Source of the DNA: Halichondria panicea
Taxonomy: Eukaryota; Porifera; Demospongiae; Suberitida; Halichondriidae
DNA: 64,000 nt
Reading direction: 5' to 3'
NCBI RefSeq assembly: GCF_963675165.1
Contig: NC_087377.1
Span: 130,001-194,000 of the forward strand
Positions 48,770-59,504 of the stretch are shown one piece after another (position 1 is the stretch's first letter; the number at the start of each line of letters is the position of its first letter). Under the pieces are notes generated by a model. The model was given only the letters and a program-made list of their open reading frames with translations, did no database searches and was not told where the DNA came from. Both the position numbers and the translations under genes were made by a program.

Positions 48770-48897
48770 ACATGCAGAGGGTACTTTTCGTGGGGCAAAT
48801 ATTTTCGTTGGCAAGCTGACCTCCACGAAATTTTTACTCACAAAAATCACCAAATAAACGAATTTTTTACCTCACGAAAATTACCCGCTATATGGTA
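48770..48897. mobile_element. short MITE-like element (128 bp)
   Basis: Ends GGTACTTTTCGTGGGGC and, complemented, TACCATATAGCGGGTAATTT, with inner ACGAATTTTTT/ACGAAATTTTT repeats. It has the same end type as 44,991-45,181. Confidence 0.55.
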
Positions 48898-48913
48898 AGC
48901 ACAAAAAGTGCAC

Positions 48914-49264
48914 AACAGGTTGCCACGAAGCAACAAATTCACAACGGAGGCAGCACTAACCCTCAGGAATTCATACCACAAAATACCACAAATAAGTTAA
49001 AAGTGAGATCAATGCCATCAATAGGGAGGTGGGTGGTGCTTTAAGGTTACGCTAAAATACCACTACTTACTACCCGACAGCACTGCTATTCACAACGGAG
49101 GCAGCTAACTCACAAAACAGGTAAAAGTGAGTTCATGCAATGCAATCAATAGGAAGGTGGGTGGTGCTTTAGCTATCCTCGTCCCCACGTCCACTTCACC
49201 TCCAAAGAAGAGGGTCTGGTATCAGTATAATGGACTAAAATGCTGACACTAGCCTCCATCGATG
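48914..49264. repeat. ~350-bp direct repeat, left copy
   Basis: Runs from AACAGGTTG to CATCGATG and matches 49,853-50,205 at nearly every base. Each copy itself contains two related halves (CACAACGGAGGCAG and AATAGG(G/A)AGGTGGGTGGTGC occur twice). The 588 bp between the copies are AT-rich with no gene. It could be a TRIM-like LTR pair or a tandem duplication. Confidence 0.85.
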
Positions 49265-49852
49265 ATATCAAGTGATGAATGAAATGGTTCACAGTCAATA
49301 AAGTGATCATGTGCTGTAATACTCAATTTCTTAATAAAATTATAGTCTGACAATGACAATGACAATATTAAAACAAAGTACACAGTAAGTGAAGTGAGCA
49401 TTCCATGATACTATCTGCATATGATACTACAATGACAAGGTTAGCTGCCAAGTTGCTTCATTCTCAGATTCTTTGTGTCCTGTTAATTGTTACTGACTCA
49501 GACACACTTTCAACCGTTTTAAAATTGTACAACAAATCGTAATCACGGTGCGTATACGAATAAAACATGTGCGTTCAATTCCAGTTGACAAGACATTTTC
49601 TGTTTGCGTAAAAACGACAACGTGACGTGACGTGCCATGCAAACGGTACAGGAACTTTATTCTGACGGCTATTGTATATGTTATTACTCATGCACGAGGG
49701 ATGTACTGCTAATACAACTATAGAGCACGAGAGCAAGAGCAGTACATCACGAGGGCATCACATTTTAATGCTGATAGTGCGTAATAGTCTTGCATGCCTC
49801 ATATACTGGGTTCCTAGTAGCAACCAATGACATTTGAGCATCTATGCGGCAT

Positions 49853-50205
49853 AACAGGTTGTCACGAAGCAACACATTCACAACGGAGGCAGCACTAACC
49901 CTCAGGAATTCATACCACAAAATACCATAAATAAGTCAAATGTGAGAGCAATGTCATCAATAGGGAGGTGGGTGGTGCTTTAAGGTTACGCTGAAATACC
50001 ACTACTTACTACCCGACAGCACTGCTATTCACAACGGAGGCAGCACTAACTCACAAAACAGGTAAAAGTGAATTCATGCAATGCAATCAATAGGGAGGTG
50101 GGTGGTGCTTTAGCTATCCTCGTCCCCACGTCCACTTCACCTCCAAGGAAGAGGGTCTGGTATCAGTATAATGGACTGAAAAGCTGACACTAGCCTCCAT
50201 CGATG
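49853..50205. repeat. ~350-bp direct repeat, right copy
   Basis: See the left copy. Differences are a handful of substitutions and one 3-bp indel (GCAGCTAAC against GCAGCACTAAC), so the duplication is young. Confidence 0.85.
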
Positions 50206-51137
50206 GACGGACCACGCCCATATAACACTAACGTAGGCTCTATTAAGAGAGCTGTGAAGAGCAGCTGTAACAAACCTAACCTCTGTCTCAAGCTAGCTAG
50301 CTATATAATTATAGCGTATAAAGAGAAGTGGGCTATATGTACTGGGCAACATCTAAACAAGAGGCCGTATCAAATAAATTGCTATGGCCTCGGGGTAGGA
50401 AATGATTGACTTGCTAAAAGGATTCTAAAAGTTCAAAGTTCAAAACAACAACACGTGGTAGACAGACGTGGTAGACAGTACATTTGATGCAATTATTGCT
50501 GGTGGCAGCTCTTTTATCACCCTGGCTACTAAAAATATCTTCGCTCTATTGCAGGGACACTATTGCGTCTAAACTGAGACTAAAGATTCTACTCCAAGGA
50601 GGCAAAAAAACTAGCCATAAACTCGAATATTTGCACTAGTTAAAATCTAATTAACAAAAAGTGGTTAAGAGCCATAGTAAACATCGAGGCATGAAGAATA
50701 AACACAATAAAATAATGTATTCGTAAACCCTAACTCCATATATGGGCGTACATGCAGTAAACCCTTTCAATCACAGGGTTATGAGTATTATTATAGTGTT
50801 AACGTGTTTTCAGCATTACACAAAGCGTGTGTGTATAAAGAGAAGACGGCATGCAACTCACTATGTATACTAGGGAACGTTTAAAAGTGTGAGGCTGTAT
50901 CAATTTACACATGAACGGCAGCTCTAAAAAATAGCTACAGTATGATTTTGACTGAGTCTGAGCAGCACGCCCACTTCTCTTAATTTAAACGTACCACTGA
51001 TTGATACTTCATAATATTATTACTCACTTGATGAGGTTAGGTTAGGATCATCCTTTGAAGAAGTGGAAGGAAGTTGTTCGGAACTATTTGGAGTATCTGA
51101 GGTGTACAGTAATAATGAAAGCACAGCGGGTGCTGAT
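50206..51137. other. spacer without gene
   Basis: I see no coding region, repeat or hairpin that can be supported. The last ~40 bp before 51,138 match 17,770-17,811. Confidence 0.4.
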
Positions 51138-51602
51138 GCCTCGGTGGAGGTGTCAAACAACATAACAAATAAAGCTACTAGCAATAGCTTATACACACAT
51201 TATATCATTTTTGCAATTTTACTCAGAATATAGGGAAACTCAAAGAGTGGGTAATGATCGACCATGATTGTTGTTAAAAACGATCGATGCTATATAAAAT
51301 TATAGTGGCAGCATCAGCAGAGCCTTGCAGCTCTCTTCTCACTCTTGCAGCTACCAATAGCTAGCGTTCTAGTGCAGAGCTAACTACTAAGTAGAGTAGC
51401 AACACTCCATGGACAAGTTTGGCTACATGCTCTTCTGAAAAGGCATTCCAAGTAAGGCATAACTCGAGAACCAAGCATTATTTTTAAAATCCACGAATTA
51501 AAATCCAAGTAAACATGACTAGAAGCCTATAGAAACTCTTACTTGCACTTCATTGATCCTAGAGCAGCTGTAGCGGTCTACACACACACACACCCACCCA
51601 CC

Positions 51603-51633
<31 letters not shown>

Positions 51634-51766
51634 CCACACACACACACACCCACAAACACACACACCCACAAACACACACACCCACACACCCACACACCCA
51701 CAAACACACCCACCCACAAACACACCCACACACACACACACCCACCCACCCACCCACCCACACACA

Positions 51767-51807
<41 letters not shown>

Positions 51808-51942
51808 ACAAACACACACACCCACAAACACACACCCACACACCCACACACACACCCACAAACACACACACCCACACACCCACAAACACACCCACAAACA
51901 CACACACACACACACATACACACACACACACACACCCACACA

Positions 51943-51979
<37 letters not shown>

Positions 51980-51996
51980 GCACACACACACACACT
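51138..51996. mobile_element. GCCTCGGTG element with expanded CA/CCCA array, right end lost
   Basis: Shares 51,138-51,580 with 17,812-18,250. The microsatellite here (51,580-51,996) is a mosaic of CACA, CCCA and CAAA words rather than pure CA, and the normal right end (CGCACCGAGGC) is absent. Confidence 0.7.
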
Positions 51997-52670
51997 ACTA
52001 TCTATTTATTTTGACTAATACCTTCTGCTAATTTCTAAGAACCAAAATTAGAGGTTAATGATTGTTTTGTGCTTGCCACCTATAGAAAAACCACATAGAC
52101 CCATCCCCATTATCAGATACTACCACCACAAAACTTGGCCCAGACAATACAGGCCTGTTCCTAGGCCTTATAAATTAAGCCTCCCTCAAGGTCAGATTTA
52201 GCTGACACAAGCCATGCACAAGCTAAGTTGAAGTATTACAGCAGCCAATATCAAGTCTAAGACAAGTTCTATACTTTATGTCAGCCTCATACCTAAAATG
52301 TGAATATAGCTTACAATCAGCATGGCCCCAAGTCAATATTACAATAATTATTCAGTATACTAGTTGTTCTGAATGCAACAGATGAATGGGGAGGGTTGGT
52401 GCACCGTTAAAGACTCTTTAACCCATCATTCTCGACTCTCAAGGTCGGGCATCTGTTTGCTTTTTCTATCTGTATGCATAGTTTTGTGCTGTTTGCTCTT
52501 TTGTTCTCTTTTCCTTTTTTTGTTTTTGCTTTTTGCTTGCCTAACTATAGATAGGATAATACAAGGTCTCAAAGATCCACCACTAAGTTTACTATACCTA
52601 AATATTAGGACATCAGATGCCAACCTTTTTAAAGATTAATTTAAGTGAGCATTCCGTTTGAATACCCTCA
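51997..52670. other. spacer, unassigned
   Basis: Less AT-rich than its surroundings, with a T-rich run at 52,495-52,540. One 88-codon open frame (52,373-52,639) contains a hydrophobic stretch (CLLFLSVCIVLCCLLFCSLF) that arises from the T-rich run. It has no splice context, so I do not call it a gene. Confidence 0.3.
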
Positions 52671-52671
52671 A

Positions 52672-52722
52672 ACACAAACACACACACACACACTCACACA
52701 CACTCACACACACACACACACA

Positions 52723-52808
<86 letters not shown>
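52672..52808. repeat. (CA)n microsatellite
   Basis: CA with CTCA and CCCA interruptions, then pure CA from about 52,756. Confidence 0.95.
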
Positions 52809-52812
<4 letters not shown>

Positions 52813-52869
52813 GATGTGGTTTTTTTGCTAACAGTTTACACAGCTTGGTTGGTCTATTCCACATTCTAC

Positions 52870-53590
52870 CACAGGTATTATTGGGGTCTACAAAACGTGT
52901 AATTGTACCACAACCATTTGTCTTACGAAAACATTGAAGGTATCAATGGAACCGGCATAGCTTGCTCTATTGATGTGCAAAATTTGACCTTGATACACCA
53001 TATGAACTCGAATATATGCACTAGCAAACAAGTTTGGCTACGTGCTCTTCTGAAAAGGCATTCCAAGTAAGCAAAACTAGGCATAACTCGAGAACCAAGC
53101 ATTATTTTGCAAATTCACAAATAAAAATCCAAGAAAACATGACTAGACGCCTATAGAAACTCTTACTTGCACACCTAGAGCAGCTGTAGCGATCCACACA
53201 CACACACACACACACTACCGCATACCTCGCTTGCGCATGCGCACCGAGGCATAATAATTATGTCATGTAACACATAAAGTACATTATAATATATTGCAAT
53301 AGTGATTCAGAAAACTCTCCGATTTATATAACAGTAGACGCACCCACACAAGTGCTAGTGATCGATGTATTTATAGGCCAAGAAGTAGAATGGAATGTGC
53401 GTGGGAGCTACTAACATTCCAGGTATTATTGGGGTCTACAAAACGTGTAATTGTACCACAACCACTTGTCCTACAAAAACATTGAAGGTATCAATGGAAC
53501 CGGCATGGCTTGCTCTATTGGTGTGCCAAGTTTGAACTTGCTATACTAATATTTGTGGAAATTAGGTATGGGATTTCTAGTGACACAATA
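52870..53590. repeat. mosaic of interspersed repeat fragments
   Basis: 52,880-53,000 and 53,425-53,580 are copies of a ~150-bp repeat (ATTGTACCACAACCA, TCAATGGAACCGGCAT) that also underlies 60-215 and 54,280-54,440. 53,020-53,252 is a third, shorter copy of the GCCTCGGTG element with a CA tract of about a dozen units and the intact CGCACCGAGGC end. Confidence 0.75.
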
Positions 53591-53591
53591 C

Positions 53592-55755
53592 CTGGTTCAG
53601 GAGTGGAGACTACAGACTTGAGATAGTCAGCAACTTCAGTGCGACCATACCGTACTGCACTGTCAAGAGGAGTCTCGCCACCATTATCAGTCACATCTAG
53701 ACAGGTGAGGGATAGAGATCTTGTAGTAGTACTGACAGCATTGACCATTACCATTACCATGCAGGATGACTACATTATTTTATTATCATGTACTAACAGT
53801 GTATTGTATTGCAGTTGCCATGACGATACAACTGCCGGTACACTGATTGTTTCATTACATGCACATTGAACCACATTAATATATTCACGGGTTGTCTATC
53901 AGAGGATCTAATGAAACAGTACCCACTACGGAAATCACTCACCAACATCACACTTGCCCTCCTCAACTAGGTATTTCACTAGTTGTATATGTCCTCTCTC
54001 ACAAGCCTCGTGCAGTGGTGTTAGGCCCCACCTGTTCCTCACATCTGTGTGTGGTGATCCTCAATATACTCAATAATTAAGTGAGATATGTTATTATAGA
54101 CTATAGACTCAAAATTGCGGAAAAATAAAACAAGACTATACAAATAGAAATAGTTGGTCTTATTAATATTGGTATACAAAGTTTGAACGTGATACACGAC
54201 TGTGTGCGGAAGTTAGGTATGGGATTTCTAGTGACGAGTTTAACTTCAGCCATGTACGTACGTGTATAGTGGTCAAGATGGACCAAACATGTCATTGTAC
54301 CACAACCACTTGTCGTACATAGAGAAAGTAAAGGTAGCATAGGAAAGGGCATGCCTTGTTCTATTGGTGCGCCAAATTTGAGCTTGATACACCACTGTTT
54401 GTGGAAATTAGGTATGGGATTTCTAAAGAGCATACAGAAATGCCCGGCTTAATTAAGTATCATACAGTGTTAGTCATGCTGGTCCATTATCCCTGGGTAT
54501 GTTGTTATTAGTGTACACAGTTATAGACATTGTCACTGTCTAGGATTGGGGGAAATGAGAAGCCAATGACAATATACGTAGAGTGGTTTGCAGTATTCCA
54601 TATGAACCTACCATTCGACAATATAGAAACAAGCATCTTAAATGGTCAGTAATTACACCAGCTGGGTGAGATAATTATGTTAGTAGACTCTTTGTCTTAG
54701 AGAAGCATGGGAACGAAATACAGAGATATCCGAAGCGCACACTAAATCTCACCAACATCCATCTTTAGCTCCTCCACCAGATACTGTACTAGGTCTTTAC
54801 TTCCTCTCACACAAGCCCAGTGAAGAGGAGTCATGTTATAATTATCCCTCACATCTGTTGTGGAACAAAGTTCAACTATCACATATATTTTTAACAGATA
54901 TTACTATGGCAACCGTATAGCAAATGTTTATGTATTTCAAACAAGTGTACGTACATTGCAAATAATTATTCGAAATTGAAATGTAACACTATTAAACTTT
55001 CCACTGTATGCATGGTATGAAACTTCACATACACAACGACTACTTACCAGTGCTACGACTACTACATCGCAAATAATTATTATACTACGCGAAATTACTG
55101 ACACAATTGATATTGCTACACAGTACATGTATATAATTCAGATACCATAATGATATGGAGAAACAATTACAATACACAAATAATTATAATGACTACTTAC
55201 CAGTGCTACACCCGACCTCCTTCAAGTACTGCACCACCTCTTTATGACCTCCCCAGCATGCCCAGTGAAGTGGAGTCATGTCAATCCTATCACCTTTATC
55301 AGTACGAGCTCCATGAGTAACAAGTGTCTTCACAATCTCAAGGTAGCCCTTCCAGCAAGCCTTGTGTAATGGAGGCTTAACCGCCCACTCGTCACTCCAG
55401 TAGAGCTGGTGGTTGGGGTCTGCCCCCTGTCCCAACAGGGACCTAACTTTGGTAACGTCATTATTGTCTACAGCCTGCCATAAGTCCCTGGCTAGCTTCT
55501 TTTGAGCACTGTACAAAATAGATGGTTGGGGGGTCAGTCATACAGAGAATTACTTGATATGTGTATATAGTTTATACAAGTGACACCATGCACATATCCA
55601 GCTGTCACTTTGCTGTACAGTGTTCCACCTCTGATCATAGCCTGCTCTGACTCTACTAATGGAATGAGCCTCCCTCCATGCAATCACAAGGTGCTACCAT
55701 GAGTAGTAATTATAGTCTACATGTTCACTCACTCTGAATCTTGTTCAGTAGCCAT
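53592..55755 (-). CDS. ankyrin-repeat gene, right copy
   Basis: Exons: 55,755-55,733 (MATEQDS, then GTGAGT), 55,508-55,201, 54,854-54,753, 54,044-53,943 and 53,696-53,592. They splice in phase. Repeats visible: VRSLLGQGADPNHQ, PLHKACWKGYLEIVKTLV, MTPLHWACWGGHKEVVQYLK, NYNMTPLHWACVRGSKDL, WGLTPLHEACERGHIQLVKY and GGETPLDSAVRYGRTEVADY, i.e. about five to six ankyrin units. The two middle exons are each 102 bp, one repeat per exon, all starting V-R/T-D/N, so the gene can lengthen by exon copying. The frame could open at TTG (55,516), but the TTTTGTACAG acceptor and the upstream ATG exon are a better start. The last exon runs into interspersed repeat, so the true 3' end is uncertain. Confidence 0.78.
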
Positions 55756-56141
55756 TCTGAAGCTTTGTTCAAACTCTGTCAAATTCACCCCTTATTTCTC
55801 GAACACACAAGTATTGCTCAACCCGGTACCCTCTGGCTCTGTCACTAATTTCGCCCCTTTCCTATAAACATAATCATTGCTCAGATCCTCCCCTTTTTCA
55901 GAGGTGTCACATTCCGGCCTCCCCTTTCTCAGTAAACAAAGCAAAGTTAATTAAGCACTGCACAAATCCATTTATTTTTGACCTTCTTTCAACAAGATAT
56001 TACAATTGCATATGAAGTAAAAGCACTGAACATAAAAATCCATTTATAATAATTATATGCAAACAGTCAATAGTCGAGTCATGTGATCCTACTACACACA
56101 AAACAACACTTATAAACACACAGAAAAATAAATATTAAAAT

Positions 56142-57228
56142 TCAGCTAAAAGGAACTGCTCCAAATTGATCTACATTTGTCATTGTCTTCGTAACCTTTG
56201 AACCCTCTCCAAAGGGAGGTGCTCCAAACAAATCTCGTTTTGTATTGTCAGCAGTATTATGAGTGGGCGGGGTAGAGGAACGTCCGTCAAATGAAGTGCT
56301 ACAAAAGTCATCCGTAGGAAATGAACTGCCAGTCTGTGAGGTGTGTGTGGGTGTGTGTGTGTGTGTGTGTGTGAGGGGGGCAGGTATGTCTAGGTGTGTG
56401 AGGGGTGGGAGGTTCAATAAGCAGTATATAGAGTGGAGCATGTCTATTATGGTCACCCTCTATAATACAGCCAAGTTAATGGGTCCCAAAGTCTCCATAG
56501 CATGTGTTTGGACCTGTGTTAGCAGACCACCCTCTATAATACAGCCAAGTTAATGGGTCCCAAAGTCTCCATAGCATGTGTTTGGACCTGTGTTAGCAGA
56601 CCACCCTCTATAATACAGCCAGGTTAATGGGTCCCAAAGTCTCCATAGCATGTGTTTGGACCAGGCCACCCTCTATAATACAGCCAGGTTAATGGGCTCC
56701 AAAGTCTCCATAGCATGTGTTTGGACCTGTGTTAGCAGGCCACCCTCTATAATACAGCCAGGTTAATGGGCCCCAAAGTCTCCATAGCATGTGTTTGGAC
56801 CTGTGTTAGCAGGCCACCCTCTATAATACAGCCACTGTTGGTCTACCCACCACTATACATACACAGGGTAATACTAATAGTAAGGTACTCACAAAGACAT
56901 TAGTGACATGGTTGGTGGTTCCTGTGATCCTGGACACCACCTCACACACTTGCCAGATACTGGGACGCAGCTCAGGGTCAGAGGTCAACAGATACGCTAC
57001 AAAGAGGGGGAGAATCATTAGAGCAATACACTTAGGACTTAAGGCTGGTGTGTGTGTGTGTGTGTGTAAGGGGGTGGGGTGTGGGTGTGTGTACATGTAC
57101 CTCTCAAGTTGTGCATGCAGGTCTTGTGTGTAGGGGGAGTCTTCAGGAATGCTGTACTGAGCCCTGACTATGGCTAGAGGGTTGTCACCAAATGGAGTAT
57201 CCATGAAGCACAGCTTGAACAGTAGTGC
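56142..57228 (-). pseudogene. NAK-family kinase C-terminal exons, right copy
   Basis: Exon 57,228-57,101 (LLFKLCFMDTPFGDNPLAIV), exon 56,996-about 56,895 (YLLTSDPELRPSIWQVCEVV, GTTNHVTNVF, then GTGAGT) and terminal exon 56,333-56,142 (DLFGAPPFGEG, DQFGAVPFS-stop). T-S-D-P-E-x-R-P is the conserved end of the kinase domain. Against the 37.9-kb copy the first exon has a 9-bp deletion and a 4-bp insertion (CATG), giving 128 instead of 133 bp, so its join to RPSIWQV is out of frame. It ends 387 bp before the ankyrin gene start on the same strand. No N-lobe nearby. Confidence 0.7.
56452..56836. repeat. 74-bp minisatellite, ~5 copies, in kinase intron
   Basis: The unit contains CTATAATACAGCCAGGTTAA, GTCTCCATAGCATGTGTTTG and CCTGTGTTAGCAG; spacing is 74, 74, 64, 75 and 74 bp. 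The left duplication copy has a single degenerate unit (1,861-1,920), so the array grew or shrank after duplication. Confidence 0.93.
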
Positions 57229-57239
57229 CTATGTGTGGG

Positions 57240-58195
57240 CGGGTGTGTGTTGTGTGAGGATGTGATGATAATATGGGTACCATTACATTCGTCTCATTGA
57301 GAGCTTTCAAATGAGTATTACTAGCAAACGTGTTTCACACATAAAGAGGAAATTTCGCCCCTTTCCTTGTTTCTCAGTAAACATAATCATTGCACAGATC
57401 CTCCCCCTTTTCAGAGAGGTGTCACATTCCACCCCTTTCACAGTAAACAAAGCAATTTGGTAGAATGTCATTGAAAGGTCATGATTAGTGAAAGGTCACC
57501 TCCAATAGTACTGCCACATGTCCATACATGCATGGATAAATAATTACACCATACTGTAGTGTAAAATACCACCACAAATGAAATCTCTGAGCCCATGCCA
57601 GCTATGGTTGCTCAATATTGACCTCCCTCCACCAATAAGGTCTAACACATGGGCAAGCGAACAAAACAATGAACCTCGTGATTATTATCAGTAGCCTACA
57701 ACAGGTGCCGTCTCTACAAAGCATCTCCCCTCACCTCCATCCTTTCATGCATTCATCCATTCTTATCCTATAGCACAGCCACTGGACTGGCACATGCTGG
57801 CAGCAGATCACATTCACGCTGAGTAGGTAATGGCATATGCTAGGCCACATCATAGATAGTGGTATGGCCTCATTTTCAGTGCGGCCTGAGATCGAGGCTA
57901 AAAGATCCCCTTCCTCACACGTTTGTGACTTGTTGCAGTTCACCCACATAGCGTGTCGTGCACAGAGTCATGGAGTATGTTCTCAATCTGAATCAAAATC
58001 AGTGGAAATAATTATAATCATGTGAGCTTAAATGCTTTGTAATATTGAATAACCGTGATTTGAATGGATTGTACAGGCCTTGAAATACAAAAATACGCTC
58101 GCAAAAATAGCATTAATCATCATTTATTTCTAGCTCTACGGTATCATCAACTATTGGATAGAGCTATTGGATGATACTTTATAGTCTAATAAAGG
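57240..58195. other. spacer without firm gene
   Basis: 57,350-57,450 repeats fragments of 55,850-55,930 (CATAATCATTGC, TCCTCCCC). A half-end of the palindromic MITE (CGGCCTGAGATCGAGGCTA) is at about 57,882. No supportable coding exon. Confidence 0.4.
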
Positions 58196-58411
58196 TAGCG
58201 CTCACCTTTCTCCTGAGTTAGAGTGTTGGTCCATTTGTGTCCAGTGCACCATGCTAGCTAGTAGAACCACTCCAATGGATGTGCTCTCAGAGTATTAGAA
58301 CTGTAATGAATGCACCACATGGCCAGTGGGTAATGATCGTCAAACCATTAGACAAAATATGTTTCATTTTGTAGATTTGATAAACCTTTACCAGACACGC
58401 TCACACACAAG

Positions 58412-59349
58412 ATGGAGACGGCTGGTGAGGAAAAGCGTTCACTTGTCCTTCCCTCTAGGAGCTTCCATATGGCTGGATATCGGGTGGATACTCCTCCAAA
58501 AGACCAGCAGCAATGGATCACAAGGCAAAGAGCAGCGCAGCGAGTACAAGTGAGTGGCTAGTCATGATCAAAAGTGGATCACCTAGTATAGTGTATAGGC
58601 TGCTTTAGATGACTGGCATTCAATATCTGCTAATAGATATCATTACTAGTGATCAAACTATACAGCCTCTGTGACAAATGCATCCATTGCTACACATTTG
58701 TTGATCCGTTACTTCATTGCGTACAGTGATGGAGAGCACGAGAGGGGCGGAGTCAGTGACAAGTTGCTATGACAACATATGATGGAGGAGTTACAAGGTG
58801 ACACTGTGGAGTTTGCGTACAACCCATTGGACGTCTTGCAGTGCAAATAAAGGAACACAATTAAGAAATAGTGAGTACTGCCGCGTGCAGAGTGTGACTC
58901 TTTCCCCCACTAGAACTGTGATCTGAGCATGTCATGTGATAGGCCTTGTCTAGAGCTACAGAATGCATCTCTTAGTTTTTATATTGATTGCTTTTTAGTG
59001 AAGTTCTGATCTCCTGAAAGTTGCTTAAATTGTACATTTTATGGGGAAAGCGTTGTGTTAAATCAGGCCTAAGTTTGAGAGCCCCATAACTTGTGTCAGT
59101 CTCCAAGATAATGTGTGTATTTAGTAGTGCTACAAGACTGTACATACACTATCAATTATTGCAGCTCAAGTTGATTTGAAGAAATAAAAATGTTTAAGAT
59201 AATAATTGTTATGGTGGAATTATCTACTAGTGAGTGAGTGGTCTGATTGTTCTCTCACTTGTTAGATTCGTGAGGGTCAGTTGTTCACTCTGTTGGATGC
59301 TGATGATGATCCAGCCATTGGACGTCAGATAAAAATACAATCGACCTAA
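58412..59349 (+). CDS. small two-exon gene of unknown function, copy IV
   Basis: Exon 1 (58,412-58,549) begins METAGEEKRSLVLPSRSF and includes GYRVDTPPKDQQQWITRQ; exon 2 (59,266-59,349) encodes IREGQLFTLLDADDDPAIG and ends QST-stop. Both exons have the same lengths as copy III (138 and 84 bp) and substitutions between copies are few. The intron is ~385 bp longer because of an insertion at about 58,707-59,092 that itself holds a diverged copy of the exon 2 region. Family unknown. Confidence 0.5.
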
Positions 59350-59504
59350 GAAACAGTGAGTACTGCCGCGTGCAGAGTGTGACTCTTTCCCTGACCAAAC
59401 TTTGATCTCTCTTTCCCTGACCAAACTTTGATCTGAGCATATTCATGTAATAGGCCTTATCTAACAGTGCTTGGAATAGTTATTCGCTGTACTCCCCCCT
59501 AGTG

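Larger units (their letters stand above)
54223..57330. repeat. segmental duplication, right copy
   Basis: Counterpart of 1-2,520. It is longer because it keeps ankyrin exon 2, the 74-bp minisatellite and the kinase RPSIWQV exon. Confidence 0.85.

Noticed and set aside
48914-50205. Certain LTR retrotransposon
   Set aside because: No TG...CA ends, primer-binding site, polypurine tract or coding domain could be shown.
51519-52031. Cys/Val/Gly-rich and His/Thr/Pro-rich frames of up to 162 codons
   Set aside because: They arise from the CA/CCCA microsatellite inside a repeat element.
55193-55516. Ankyrin protein starting at a TTG near 55,516
   Set aside because: The position is a TTTTGTACAG splice acceptor; an in-phase ATG exon at 55,755 gives a better start.
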